Positions 52,700-62,129 of a stretch of DNA of 64,000 nucleotides are shown here, piece by piece; the first letter of the stretch is position 1, and every line of letters begins with the position of its first letter. A model generated the notes under the pieces. That model was not told the DNA's origin. It saw nothing but the letters and a program-made list of their open reading frames with translations, and searched no databases. The stretch spans positions 1-64,000 of the forward strand of contig CAJUNX010000006.1 of assembly GCA_910587865.1 (NCBI GenBank), written 5' to 3'. The position numbers and the translations under genes are program-made. Source of the stretch: an uncultured Roseburia sp. (GTDB lineage Bacteria > Bacillota > Clostridia > Lachnospirales > Lachnospiraceae).

Positions 52700-53779
52700 A
52701 TGATATTATTACAACAGATGCTCGCCATTTCCGGTATGATGCTGATCGGATATTTCGGCGGGAAAAAAGGCGTGCTGAACGAAAAAGAGACGAAGGCGGT
52801 TTCATGGCTTGTCGTGAACATTGCGAATGTGGCGCTGATTATAAAAGCAGGCTTAAGTGATGTCAGCGGGATTTCAAAGCAGAACTTTATCCTGGTTGGC
52901 TGCCTTGCGGTTGCGGTGTATGCGGCGCTGCTGCTGATCGCGGCGGTGCTTCCCGCAGTGCTTAAAGCGAAGCGGGGAGACCGGGGGATCTACCGCGTGA
53001 TGTTTGTGTTTTCCAATATCGGCTTTATGGGGATACCGCTGCTCTCGGCCTTAAGCGGAGCGGAGGCGGTGCTTTATTACACGTTTTTCCAGCTGGTGTT
53101 CTGCGTGCTGATCTACACCTACGGAATCGTGATGATTCAGAAGGATGCCGCGTACCCAGAGGACGCCGCCGGTGCCGCTGCAGATAAAAATGCGGGAGCC
53201 GGGACCACCGCCGGGGATACAGCCGCCGCTGCAGATAAAAACGCGGGAGCCGGCCGCGCGGACGCAGAGAGTGTCTCCGCCGGGGATGCAGAGACCGGTG
53301 CAGTCACTGCAGGGAACAGAAGGAAGCCCTGGTGGCGTCAGATGTTCAACGCCGGTCTGATCGCCTGCATGTTTTCGCTTGTTTTCTTTTTCTGCGGAGT
53401 GAAGCTGCCTGGATTTGTCACGACGCTGCTTGAGAATCTAAGCGGTCTGACACTGCCGTTAAGCATGATCGTGATCGGTCAGTCGTTTACGGGATTTCAT
53501 ATAAAAGAACTGTTTACGGATGTAAGGCTGATTCTGTTTTCCGTGATCAAGCTCATCGTGGTTCCCGTGGCGGGCCTTTTTCTGATCTGTCAGTTTGTGG
53601 CAAACGATGCGATTCTGATCCTTTGCATGGTGGTGCTCTCTACACCGGCGGGGAGCATGACGGCGATGATGGCGCAGCAGTATGACGGGAATTTTAAACT
53701 GGCATCAAAGGGCGTAGCGCTCACAACGCTGCTTTCTGTGGCGACGATGCCGCTGGTGTCGCTGCTCACGGGAATCTGA
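52700..53779 (+). CDS. AEC-family (auxin efflux carrier-like) transporter
   Basis: 359 residues with about ten helices. Start QQMLAISGMMLIGYFGGKKGVLNEKETKAVSWLVVNIANVALI and NIGFMGIPLLSALSGAEAVLYYTFFQLVF are family hallmarks. The central cytoplasmic loop is expanded with Ala/Gly/Asp-rich sequence including a duplicated ADKNAGAG block. Probably exports or imports an organic acid such as malate; substrate unknown. Begins 22 bases after the NTPase gene, but functional linkage is not evident. Confidence 0.85.
   Translation: MILLQQMLAISGMMLIGYFGGKKGVLNEKETKAVSWLVVNIANVALIIKAGLSDVSGISKQNFILVGCLAVAVYAALLLIAAVLPAVLKAKRGDRGIYRVMFVFSNIGFMGIPLLSALSGAEAVLYYTFFQLVFCVLIYTYGIVMIQKDAAYPEDAAGAAADKNAGAGTTAGDTAAAADKNAGAGRADAESVSAGDAETGAVTAGNRRKPWWRQMFNAGLIACMFSLVFFFCGVKLPGFVTTLLENLSGLTLPLSMIVIGQSFTGFHIKELFTDVRLILFSVIKLIVVPVAGLFLICQFVANDAILILCMVVLSTPAGSMTAMMAQQYDGNFKLASKGVALTTLLSVATMPLVSLLTGI
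53174..53253. repeat. Direct repeat in AEC transporter loop
   Basis: 29-base near-identical copies at 53174-53202 and 53225-53253, 51 bases (17 codons) apart, encoding AADKNAGAG twice. Confidence 0.85.
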
Positions 53780-53896
53780 GAGAACGGGCTGTCTGAAATC
53801 CTGAACAGGGAGCGGGACGGGGAGGAAGCGGACGGGGAGGCGGACAAGGAAGCGTGAGATTCGTCCCGCCGTTATCCGGGTGCGCCGGAAAATATT

Positions 53897-53925
53897 TTGC
53901 AATTCCGGGTAAAATATGGTATAGT
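53897..53925 (+). promoter_or_regulatory. Sigma-A promoter of prfC
   Basis: TTGCAA (53897-53902), 17-base spacer ending TGG (extended -10), TATAGT (53920-53925). A GGAGG/CCTCC hairpin lies in the leader near 53955-53975. Confidence 0.65.
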
Positions 53926-54029
53926 TCCATCGGGCTGCTTTTACGCTCGCCGGGGGCGGAGGCAAAACCTCCCGGATGACAGGAAAAACAGCCTGCAGAG
54001 AGACAAAAGTTACTGGAGGAACAGATAGT

Positions 54030-55619
54030 TTGGATGATTTAAAGAAAGAAATAGAAAAAAGACGCACGTTTGCGATCATCTCCCACCCGGATGCCGGAAA
54101 GACGACGCTGACCGAGAAATTTTTACTCTACGGCGGCGCGATCAACCTGGCCGGCTCCGTCAAAGGAAAGGCGACGGCGCGCCATGCGGTCTCGGACTGG
54201 ATGGAGATTGAGAAGGAGAGAGGTATCTCGGTGACCTCCTCGGTGCTGCAGTTTCATTACGACGGATACTGCATCAATATTCTGGATACGCCGGGACATC
54301 AGGATTTCTCGGAGGACACGTACCGGACGTTAATGGCTGCGGATTCCGCGGTGATGGTCATCGACGGCGCAAAGGGCGTCGAGGCGCAGACGAGGAAGCT
54401 GTTTAAGGTCTGTGTGATGCGCCATATCCCGATTTTTACGTTTATCAATAAGATGGACCGGGACGCGAACGATACCTTTGAGCTCTTAGACGAGATCGAA
54501 AAGGAGCTCGGCATCGCGACCTGCCCCGTCAACTGGCCGATCGGTTCCGGAAAGGGCTTTAAAGGCGTTTACGACCGGAATACAAAAAAGATCAGAACCT
54601 TTTCCGACACGTTAAAGGGCACGAAGGAGGGAAAGGAGACACAGATCGCGATCGACGATCCTTCGCTTGCCGGCCAGATCGGGCAGGAGGCGATGGAGAA
54701 GCTTCTGGAGGAGATCGAGCTTCTGGACGGCGCGAGCGCGGAGTTTGATCAGGAGCTTGTGACAAAGGGAGAGCTTTCCCCGGTCTTTTTCGGGTCCGCG
54801 CTGACGAATTTCGGTGTGGAGACGTTTTTACAGCATTTTTTACAAATGACGTATTCGCCCCTGCCGAGATATTCGGATATCAGGGAGATTGATCCGTTCG
54901 GGGAGGAATTCTCCGCGTTTGTCTTTAAAATACAGGCAAACATGAATAAGGCGCACCGTGACCGGATCGCATTTATGCGCATCTGCTCCGGGAAATTTAA
55001 CGCGGGCATGGAGGTCATGCACGTGCAGGGCGGAAATAAAAAGATGCGTCTCTCCCAGCCGCAGCAGATGATGGCGCAGGAGCGGCACATCGTGGACGAA
55101 GCGTATGCCGGGGATATCATCGGCGTGTTCGATCCGGGGATTTTCTCGATCGGGGATACGATCACGACGGCGAAGCCGTTCCGGTTTGAGGGGATTCCGA
55201 CGTTTGCGCCGGAGCATTTTGCCAGGGTGCGTCAGGTGGATACGATGAAGCGCAAGCAGTTTATGAAGGGCATGCAGCAGATTGCGCAGGAAGGCGCGAT
55301 CCAGATTTTCCAGGAATATAATATGGGGATGGAGGAGGTCATCGTCGGCGTGGTCGGCGTCCTCCAGTTTGACGTCTTAAAATACCGGCTGGAAAATGAA
55401 TATAATGTCGAGATCCGCATGGACAATCTGCCTTATGAGCACATCCGCTGGATCGAAAATCCGGATGTGGATATGGATAAGCTGGTCGGAACCTCCGACA
55501 TGCGGAAGATTCAGGATTTAAAAGGGCGTCCGCTGCTGCTGTTTGTCAACGCGTGGAGCGTCGGCATGGTCTTAGACCGCAACAAAGGGCTGGTGCTCTC
55601 GGAATTCGGGCGGGAGTAG
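54030..55619 (+). CDS. prfC: Peptide chain release factor 3
   Basis: 529 residues from TTG 54030, with GGAGGA 9 bases upstream; this gives the exact usual RF3 length and a start LDDLKKEIEKRRTFAIISHPDAGKTTLTEK. An ATG 18 codons upstream is possible but lacks a site. G1 HPDAGKTT, G2 RGISVTSS, G3 DTPGHQDF and G4 NKMD are all present. GTPase that recycles RF1/RF2 from the ribosome. Confidence 0.94.
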   Translation: MDDLKKEIEKRRTFAIISHPDAGKTTLTEKFLLYGGAINLAGSVKGKATARHAVSDWMEIEKERGISVTSSVLQFHYDGYCINILDTPGHQDFSEDTYRTLMAADSAVMVIDGAKGVEAQTRKLFKVCVMRHIPIFTFINKMDRDANDTFELLDEIEKELGIATCPVNWPIGSGKGFKGVYDRNTKKIRTFSDTLKGTKEGKETQIAIDDPSLAGQIGQEAMEKLLEEIELLDGASAEFDQELVTKGELSPVFFGSALTNFGVETFLQHFLQMTYSPLPRYSDIREIDPFGEEFSAFVFKIQANMNKAHRDRIAFMRICSGKFNAGMEVMHVQGGNKKMRLSQPQQMMAQERHIVDEAYAGDIIGVFDPGIFSIGDTITTAKPFRFEGIPTFAPEHFARVRQVDTMKRKQFMKGMQQIAQEGAIQIFQEYNMGMEEVIVGVVGVLQFDVLKYRLENEYNVEIRMDNLPYEHIRWIENPDVDMDKLVGTSDMRKIQDLKGRPLLLFVNAWSVGMVLDRNKGLVLSEFGRE

Positions 55620-55743
55620 AGGAAAAAGAGCGTCTGTGCGGGGAATCAGTGTTCGTATCCGGCGGAATGGAAAAGCATTTTCGCCCGGAATAAAAGTCCG
55701 GGGCCGGCGGAATGATAAATAGTGAAAAACAGAAAGGGGTACA

Positions 55744-56076
55744 ATGGATATGGCTGTAGTTACAATCACAAACGACAACTTTGAGACCGAGGTGCTGGCG
55801 GCGGATACGCCTGTGATCCTCGACTTCTGGGCGGACTGGTGCGGCCCGTGCAAGATGCAGGGCCCGATCTTTGACGCGCTCGCGGAGGAGATGGACGGGA
55901 AGGTGAAGTTCGGCAAAGTCAACGTGGACGAGGAATCCGCACTGGCATTAAAATACCAGGTGATGAGTATCCCCACGATCATCGTGATGAACCACGGCGT
56001 GTTTCAGACAAAGGCGATCGGGCTGCAGACGAAGGAAGCGCTCATCGCGCTGCTCGACGGGTGCAAAGAGGAGTAG
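55744..56076 (+). CDS. trxA: Thioredoxin
   Basis: 110 residues. Active site WCGPC at about 34-38 (DFWADWCGPCKM), cis-Pro in MSIPTIIV, Asp in ILDFWAD. AAAGGGG precedes the ATG. Cytoplasmic dithiol-disulfide exchange. Classical size; followed by a terminator. Confidence 0.95.
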   Translation: MDMAVVTITNDNFETEVLAADTPVILDFWADWCGPCKMQGPIFDALAEEMDGKVKFGKVNVDEESALALKYQVMSIPTIIVMNHGVFQTKAIGLQTKEALIALLDGCKEE

Positions 56077-56116
56077 GGACGATCGGCGACCGGTACAATT
56101 TGCAGGGACAAAAAGC

Positions 56117-56155
56117 GGGGCTTTCGGCACATGACGTGACCGGGAGCCCCATTTT
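56117..56155 (+). terminator. Terminator of trxA
   Basis: GGGGCT / AGCCCC stem with an inner CGG/CCG pair, followed by ATTTTC. Confidence 0.65.
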
Positions 56156-56219
56156 CAGGCCTGAAAAGGAACAGCTCTGAGCTTGATTCGGATGCTTTTC
56201 GGCAGGAAAATATGGATTC

Positions 56220-56231
56220 ATGGAATTCCAT
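56220..56231. promoter_or_regulatory. Palindromic operator and -10 before the response regulator gene
   Basis: Perfect palindrome ATGGAATTCCAT, followed after four bases by TAAAAT (56236-56241) with an upstream TGG, suggesting an extended -10 promoter with a bound regulator. Confidence 0.4.
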
Positions 56232-56337
56232 ATGGTAAAATGAAGATAAGCGAAGACATTGGAAAGCGAAGTGTCGGTCAGTGTAATTTTGCCGGGACGC
56301 TGAAAGAATCGTTTTCCGGAACGGAGGAGTTTCTTCA

Positions 56338-57060
56338 TTGAGACGGATACTAATGATTGAGGATGACGATGCAATTATATACAGCCTCTCGGAGTATTTC
56401 AGGGAGGAAGGATTTCTGGCGGATGCGGTGCGCTCACTGCGGGAAACAGAAACGATAAATATCGATATATACTGCCTGATCCTGCTCGATCTCGGTCTGC
56501 CGGACGGGGACGGATGGACGTTTCTGACCCGGCATTTTACCGGCGGGAACCCCTTGTATGCCGGGGAGAAAGCAGTCATGAACAGAGCCGTCGTTCCGCC
56601 GGTCATCATCCTGACTGCGCGCGACGGGGATGCGGACATCATGCGGGGGCTGGACATGGGGGCGGACGATTATGTGACCAAACCCTTCCGGGCGGGCGTG
56701 CTGCTGTCGCGCGTCCGCGCGGTGCTGCGCCGCCGGGAGCGGATGGAGCCGGGGGAGACGCTCTCCTGCGGAGAGCTCCTTTTGAATAAGACGACGACCA
56801 CAGCGACGATCGGGGGAACGCCACTTGTCCTCACGGCAGGGGAATTCCGGCTGCTGATATATTTCATGGAGAACCGCGGCCGCACGCTGACGCGTAATGC
56901 GCTGCTGACGCATCTGTGGGACAGTGACGGGGCGTTTGTCAACGACAATACACTGACGGTCACGATCAGGCGCCTGCGGGAGAAGCTCGGGGAGGAAGGC
57001 AGGCAGATGCTAAAGACCGTGCGAGGGATCGGCTACCGGATGGAGGCGTGTGATGACTGA
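56338..57060 (+). CDS. OmpR-family response regulator
   Basis: 240 residues from a TTG behind ACGGAGGAG. Receiver domain with E8/D9/D10 and phospho-acceptor D51 (ILLDLGLPDGDGW), conserved Lys in DYVTKPF; an insertion of about 18 residues lies after D51 (FTGGNPLYAGEKAVMNRAVVPP). C-terminal winged helix (LTAGEFRLLIYFMENRGRTLTRNALLTHLW; RLREKLGEEGRQMLKTVRGIGYR). Overlaps the kinase gene. Expected to switch on the ABC transporter encoded downstream. Confidence 0.9.
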   Translation: MRRILMIEDDDAIIYSLSEYFREEGFLADAVRSLRETETINIDIYCLILLDLGLPDGDGWTFLTRHFTGGNPLYAGEKAVMNRAVVPPVIILTARDGDADIMRGLDMGADDYVTKPFRAGVLLSRVRAVLRRRERMEPGETLSCGELLLNKTTTTATIGGTPLVLTAGEFRLLIYFMENRGRTLTRNALLTHLWDSDGAFVNDNTLTVTIRRLREKLGEEGRQMLKTVRGIGYRMEACDD

Positions 57061-58243
57061 AAGAAAAAGAGAGGTTCTGTTGCTGGCAGCGGTGTTTGCT
57101 GTCAGTTTTTGTTTTGCCGGAATGCTGCTGCTCGGGAGCTACCGCTGGAATGAGAGCCTGTTTTATGAGCGGATCTCGGCTGCTGCGGCTTCCTGCGACG
57201 GGGCGGAAGAGATTATGCGGGCGTTAAAGGATCCGGCGGGCTGCGATATCGGGGCGGGGCGGGAGCTGCTGCGCCGCTACGGCTACGAGGGACGCCTGCC
57301 CGCCGGACAGCTGTATCCCGCGGCTGCCGGCATCGGGCTGCTGTTTGCCACAGCGGTCGCCGCGGCGTTCGCGTGGCATGCGGCGGGGAGCAGGAAGCGG
57401 CTGCGGAGGCGCACGGAGGAGCTGACCGGGTATTTGCGGCAGGTGGAGGAGGGCGGCTACACGATTTCACTGGAACGCAGGCAGGATTTGTTTTCTGGCC
57501 TTGAGGACGAGATTTACAAGACCGTGCTTGCGCTGCGTGAGAGCCGGGAGCGGCTTGGGCGGGAAAAGGAGACGCTCGCGCAGAATCTCGCGGACATTTC
57601 CCATCAGTTTAAGACGCCTCTCACGTCCATTGCGGTGCTGAGTGAGCTCTTAGAGCGCCATGCAGCCGGTTCGGAGGATGCGGAGCTGATCCGCAGGCTC
57701 GCAGAGCAGATCGAACGGCTCACGACCCTGACCTCCGTGCTGCTGACGCTGTCGCGGGCGGATGCCGGAGCGATTACGTTTGACATTAGAAATGTGCCGG
57801 TGAGTGAGCTGACGGAGTGCAGCCTGGCAGCCGTCTCGCCGCTTTTGGAGAGGCGGGGGCAGCGTGCAAAGGTGCTGTGGGACGGCGGAACGCATGAGGT
57901 GTTCCTAAGCTGCGATCCGGGCTGGATGGAGGAGGCGCTTTCGAATCTGCTCAAGAATGCCTCGGAGCATGCGCCGGAACACACCGATATCTGTATACGT
58001 GTGCGGGACAACCCGGTTTTTACGGAGATTGCGGTCGAGGATGCAGGCCCCGGTTTTTCGAGGCGCGATCTGCGCTGCCTGTTTGAACGCTTTTACCGGG
58101 GAGAGCATGCCGCAAAGGACAGCACGGGCATCGGGCTTTCCCTGGCGAAGGCGCTGATCGAGGGCCAGAAGGGCGAGCTGCGCGCGGAGAACCGGAAGGA
58201 GGGAGGAGCCAGATTTCTGATAAAATTTTATAAGCATGTGTAA
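57053..58243 (+). CDS. Sensor histidine kinase with short extracellular loop
   Basis: 396 residues from ATG 57053, with GGAGG 6 bases upstream; a GTG just before is possible. Two membrane helices (about 8-27 and 87-110) with a 60-residue outside loop, a HAMP-like linker, phospho-acceptor H184 in DISHQFKTPLTS, N-box LSNLLKNASEHA, G-boxes DAGPGF and STGIGLSLAK. It overlaps the regulator gene by 8 bases. Partner of the ABC transporter that follows; similar sets sense cationic peptides or cell-wall antibiotics. Confidence 0.88.
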   Translation: MTERKREVLLLAAVFAVSFCFAGMLLLGSYRWNESLFYERISAAAASCDGAEEIMRALKDPAGCDIGAGRELLRRYGYEGRLPAGQLYPAAAGIGLLFATAVAAAFAWHAAGSRKRLRRRTEELTGYLRQVEEGGYTISLERRQDLFSGLEDEIYKTVLALRESRERLGREKETLAQNLADISHQFKTPLTSIAVLSELLERHAAGSEDAELIRRLAEQIERLTTLTSVLLTLSRADAGAITFDIRNVPVSELTECSLAAVSPLLERRGQRAKVLWDGGTHEVFLSCDPGWMEEALSNLLKNASEHAPEHTDICIRVRDNPVFTEIAVEDAGPGFSRRDLRCLFERFYRGEHAAKDSTGIGLSLAKALIEGQKGELRAENRKEGGARFLIKFYKHV

Positions 58244-58260
58244 ATGTCACCGGAATGTCA
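58244..58260 (+). promoter_or_regulatory. Direct repeat, candidate response-regulator binding site
   Basis: ATGTCA at 58244-58249 and again at 58255-58260, 11 bases apart, in the gap before the ABC transporter genes. Tandem hexamers one helical turn apart are the usual OmpR-type target. Confidence 0.45.
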
Positions 58261-58393
58261 TGTTGGAGTGTTAAGCTTTAGAAGCCCGATTAAGGGAACG
58301 CACCGCTGCAGACAGCCGATAGCCGGTAGCGCTGAAAGGTTCCCGGAAGGGGCGGAAGGCCTGTAAGACGGCATGAGAGGAAGGGGCAATGAT

Positions 58394-59077
58394 ATGGAAA
58401 TCCTAAGATGTGAACAGTTGACAAAGATTTACGGCGCCGGGCAGACGCAGGTTACGGCGCTTGACGCGGTCGACCTGACGGTGGAGATGGGGGAATTCGT
58501 GGCGATTACGGGAGCGTCGGGCTCCGGCAAATCCACGCTGCTGCATCTTTTGGGCGGAGTGGACCGGCCGGATGACGGAAGAATCTGGATTGAGGGGACG
58601 GACATTGCGACGCTGAATGAAAAACAGCTCTCGATCTTTCGGCGGCGCAAGGTCGGGCTGGTCTACCAGTTTTACAACCTGATTCCTTCGCTGGACGTCA
58701 GGCAGAATATCCTGCTGCCGATGCAGCTCGACAATCAGAGGCCGGACGAGAAGCGGTTTGCGGAGCTGACAGAGGTCTTAGGGCTTGCGGACCGTCTGAC
58801 GTATCTGCCGAACCAGCTCTCGGGCGGGCAGCAGCAGAGGGCGGCGATCGCACGCGCGCTGATCTACCGCCCGGCGATTCTGCTGGCGGATGAGCCGACC
58901 GGAAACCTGGATAAGCGGAACTCGGAGGAGATCCTGGGTCTTTTAAAGCTGTCCAACAAAAAATATAAGCAGACGATCCTCATGATCACGCACGACGAGA
59001 AAATCGCGCTGGAGGCGGATCGTGTGATCGCGATCGAGGATGGGCGGATCGTGAGCGACGAGGAGGTGGCGGGATGA
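58394..59077 (+). CDS. ABC transporter ATPase (MacB/BceA-type)
   Basis: 227 residues from ATG 58394 (AGAGGAAGGGG upstream). Walker A GASGSGKST, Q-loop VYQFYNLIPSL, signature LSGGQQQRAAIARAL, Walker B LLADEPTGNLD, H-loop MITHD. Ends 4 bases into the permease gene. Confidence 0.94.
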   Translation: MEILRCEQLTKIYGAGQTQVTALDAVDLTVEMGEFVAITGASGSGKSTLLHLLGGVDRPDDGRIWIEGTDIATLNEKQLSIFRRRKVGLVYQFYNLIPSLDVRQNILLPMQLDNQRPDEKRFAELTEVLGLADRLTYLPNQLSGGQQQRAAIARALIYRPAILLADEPTGNLDKRNSEEILGLLKLSNKKYKQTILMITHDEKIALEADRVIAIEDGRIVSDEEVAG

Positions 59078-61863
59078 GGACGCTGTTTGCATATACCTGG
59101 CAGATGGTCCGCAAAAATAAGCGGACATCCTGGTCGATTCTGATCTCTGTCCTGCTCGCATCCACGCTGCTTTGCGCGATGTGCACCTATGCCTGGACGC
59201 AGCTTAGGTGGCGCGTGGATATCGAGGAATACGAAAACGGCTCCTGGCACGGGGAGATCGGCGGGGAGATACCGGCGGAGCGGCTTTCGGTCGCAGAACA
59301 GAATCTGTACGTGGCGGCGACGATGATCAAGGGGCCCTACACCTGTCTGAAACTGTCGGAGGAGAGCCGCCTCCCCTATTTGCTGCTCCGCGATGCGGAT
59401 GAGAATTACTGGACCTATATGGGAGAGCGGAACGCGATTCTGGAAGGTCATGTGCCAAATCGGCCGGGTGAGATTGTGGTGTCAAAATCCTTTTTTGAGC
59501 AGAATCCGCAGTACCGGCTCGGCGATACAATCACGCTGCCGGCCGGGGAGCGGAGGCTGGGGGAGGATGCGCTCGATGTGATCGCCATCCGGCAGGAGGG
59601 GGAGACTTTTTTCCCGACCGGAGAGTCGGCGGTGACGCTGGTCGGAATAATGGATGTCACCACGAACACGACGATCCCCGGATATTATGCGATGGGATTC
59701 CTGGACCGCGCGTCGCTCACCGGCGGCGAAGATCTGGTCATTTATGTAAAATTGAATGATATTCGTAAAACTTACGAGGTCATGCCGCAGCTCGCCGATG
59801 CGATGGGGGTCGGGAAGGATGAGTACGGACGGTACGAAAATCATTTTTCCTATCACACGATGCTTCTGAGCCTGAATTTCGTGTTTCCGCCGGATATGGA
59901 GCTTCGCCTGGAAAACATCGGCGGGATCTTAAGCTACTGCGTGATTCTGCTGCTGCTTATGGGGACGTTTGCGACGATCATATGCAGCGCATTCTGGGTG
60001 TCCGCCTCCGCACGGATGAAGCAGCTCGGGATGTTCCGCTCGATCGGGGCGACGCCGGGGCAGGTCGCGGCCTCTATCCTGATAGAGGGGCTGATCCTGT
60101 CGGTGTGTCCGATTCTGTTCAGCATCGGGATCGGATATGGATTTACGGCTGTCCTGATAAAATTATACAGTAATATTGCGGGGGATTCGCTGTATTTTCC
60201 GATCACGGTCCGGTTTTCCCCGCTGATTGCACTCTTTGCCGCGCTGCTCTCGCTGATTACGGTTCTGCTCGCGGCGTTCTGGCCGGCGGTAAAGGTGGCG
60301 CGGCTCTCTCCGCTGGAGGCGATCCGGATGCAGGAGAGCGTTTCGGTGCGGCACCGGCGTCCGAAAAGACGGCGTTTGACGAAAACAAAGGAACGGAAGC
60401 ATGTGGGAGTGCAGCAGCCTGTTTGGGGAACGGACAGCGTCGGGGAGTCCGGGCCCGTCCGGCAGGATGGAAGGCACTGGCGGCGCAGGATCAGACCGCG
60501 CGCTGGCATCGCGCGGCTGTCCGGATATGAGGCGGAGCTGGCGGAGGCATCGTATCGGGCGAACCGGCGGGCGTTTCGGGCGGGCATGCTGTCGCTGACG
60601 CTCTGCCTGATGCTTCTGATCGGATTTTTCGCCCTGATGAGCCTGAATGATTACTTAAGCGAGCGAAACCGCAGTGCGGATGAATACAATATCTATGCGC
60701 GGCTGGATATGATGACGGAAGCGGACCGGGAGCTGCTTGCCGGGTTGCAGGGGATCCCGGGTGAGGAGAAGAGTGTCTGCTACTGCGTGACGCGGCTGGC
60801 GTACTGGGCCTCGCCGGAACAGGAGACAGAGGAATTCCGGGAGCGCGGCGGATTTGCGGGGCTGGATCTGAACCGGTGGGCGCTGGTGGAGCGCGACGGA
60901 ACGTACCGGGTCCGTGTCTGGCTCTACGGGGTGCAGGAGGAATTTTTTGACGCGTACTGCCGCAGGCTGGGGCTGGATCCGGCTGAATTCTACCGGACGG
61001 ACCGGGTGCGGGCGGTCGCACAGAGCATGGCGCCGCTATACCCGGAAGTGGTGAACAACGCGGAGAAATCAGATCTGTCCTACCCGCACCTGACGTTTTC
61101 CGCCGGGGAGGAGCTGCTCTGCCTGGAGAAGACGGAGGATTCTGTCGAGGGCGATGCCAGGATTCCCATCGAGGTCGGTGCTGTCGCGGAATACGCCCCG
61201 GAGCTTGGCGATATCCGGAATTCTTATACCGTGAATCTGTATCTGCCGCTGGAGGTCTATTATTCCGTGATCGCACAGCTTTCCGGGGAACAGGCGGGAG
61301 GATATAATACAATTGTAAAAGTGAAAACGGCGCCGGAGGACGACCTCGCCGTGACGGACCGGATCACAGCGCTGTGTGATTCGGTGATGGCGGGCGAGGA
61401 TATCTATATCACGAGTACGGCGAAGGAGCAGGAGGAAAACGCGGCGGGAATGCGGGCGATGGGACTGGTGATGAACTGCATCGGCCTTCTCCTCGGCCTG
61501 ATTGGCGTCTCGAATACGCTCTCGGCGGTCTCGCACATTATGCTGCGGCGCCGCAGGGAATTTGCGATGCTCCGCTCCGTCGGGATGGATGCGGACGGCG
61601 TGCGGCGGCTGCTTCTGCTGGAGGGAATCCGCATGGCAGTGACGCCGGTTGCGGCCGCGATCACGGTGTCCGTCGCGATCCTCGCAGCGCTCATGCACAT
61701 CGTGGACGTGTCCTGGGGAGCCTTTCTGCCCTGGCTGCCGTGGGGAAAGATCCTTGGCTGCATCACGGCCGTGATCCTCGCAGTGGCGGCGTCCTATCAG
61801 CTCTGCGCCGGGCGGATAAAAAAAGACACAATCATCGAGGCGGTGCGGGAGGAGACTGTGTGA
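59074..61863 (+). CDS. FtsX-type ABC permease, large (peptide/antibiotic export or sensing)
   Basis: 929 residues. One helix at residues 18-40, an extracellular domain of about 240 residues, three helices around 290-410 (first FtsX domain; SASARMKQLGMFRSIGATPGQVAASILIEG), a cytosolic basic linker, another helix about 510-530, a second extracellular domain of about 260, and three final helices with the second FtsX domain (MLRRRREFAMLRSVGMDADGVRRLLLLEG). Doubled FtsX layout as in MacB-like or VraG/BceB relatives. With the ATPase and the two-component system upstream it likely protects against cell-envelope antibiotics. Confidence 0.88.
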   Translation: MRTLFAYTWQMVRKNKRTSWSILISVLLASTLLCAMCTYAWTQLRWRVDIEEYENGSWHGEIGGEIPAERLSVAEQNLYVAATMIKGPYTCLKLSEESRLPYLLLRDADENYWTYMGERNAILEGHVPNRPGEIVVSKSFFEQNPQYRLGDTITLPAGERRLGEDALDVIAIRQEGETFFPTGESAVTLVGIMDVTTNTTIPGYYAMGFLDRASLTGGEDLVIYVKLNDIRKTYEVMPQLADAMGVGKDEYGRYENHFSYHTMLLSLNFVFPPDMELRLENIGGILSYCVILLLLMGTFATIICSAFWVSASARMKQLGMFRSIGATPGQVAASILIEGLILSVCPILFSIGIGYGFTAVLIKLYSNIAGDSLYFPITVRFSPLIALFAALLSLITVLLAAFWPAVKVARLSPLEAIRMQESVSVRHRRPKRRRLTKTKERKHVGVQQPVWGTDSVGESGPVRQDGRHWRRRIRPRAGIARLSGYEAELAEASYRANRRAFRAGMLSLTLCLMLLIGFFALMSLNDYLSERNRSADEYNIYARLDMMTEADRELLAGLQGIPGEEKSVCYCVTRLAYWASPEQETEEFRERGGFAGLDLNRWALVERDGTYRVRVWLYGVQEEFFDAYCRRLGLDPAEFYRTDRVRAVAQSMAPLYPEVVNNAEKSDLSYPHLTFSAGEELLCLEKTEDSVEGDARIPIEVGAVAEYAPELGDIRNSYTVNLYLPLEVYYSVIAQLSGEQAGGYNTIVKVKTAPEDDLAVTDRITALCDSVMAGEDIYITSTAKEQEENAAGMRAMGLVMNCIGLLLGLIGVSNTLSAVSHIMLRRRREFAMLRSVGMDADGVRRLLLLEGIRMAVTPVAAAITVSVAILAALMHIVDVSWGAFLPWLPWGKILGCITAVILAVAASYQLCAGRIKKDTIIEAVREETV

Positions 61864-62042
61864 CGGTGCGGCAGAGAGTGTGTTTCCTGAAAATGAATGT
61901 CTGATAGCGGTTGTCATGGAATGGCCGGCGATTATGTATTATCCGGAGAAATGACGCTGTATACCAGTATTGCGACTGCTGTCTTCTGTATAGTTGGTTC
62001 AGGCTGGTTTGCGCGAAGTTCGGACAGGGAAAGGCGCCTGTA
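61864..62042. other. Intergenic stretch with no recognised feature
   Basis: No convincing reading frame, promoter or terminator seen; it separates the ABC permease from the isomerase remnant. Confidence 0.5.
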
Positions 62043-62129
62043 GTTGAACCGGGATGTCCAAAGAGCGGTGCGGAAGCATATGCGATGCAGTATCAGGCAC
62101 TGGAACGCATTATAAATCACATATTATGA
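62043..62129 (+). pseudogene. 3' remnant of a sugar isomerase/epimerase gene
   Basis: The reading frame ends KSGAEAYAMQYQALERIINHIL and matches the C-terminus of the intact protein at 62527-63402 (KDGAEGYAMQYRALCGILDEI). No upstream part of the gene is present. The last residues are encoded by the edge of the adjacent inverted-repeat element. Confidence 0.65.

Noticed and set aside
52700..53779. AEC transporter as third component of the candidate defence unit
   Set aside because: Proximity only; the family is an ordinary organic-acid carrier and nothing in the sequence links the functions.
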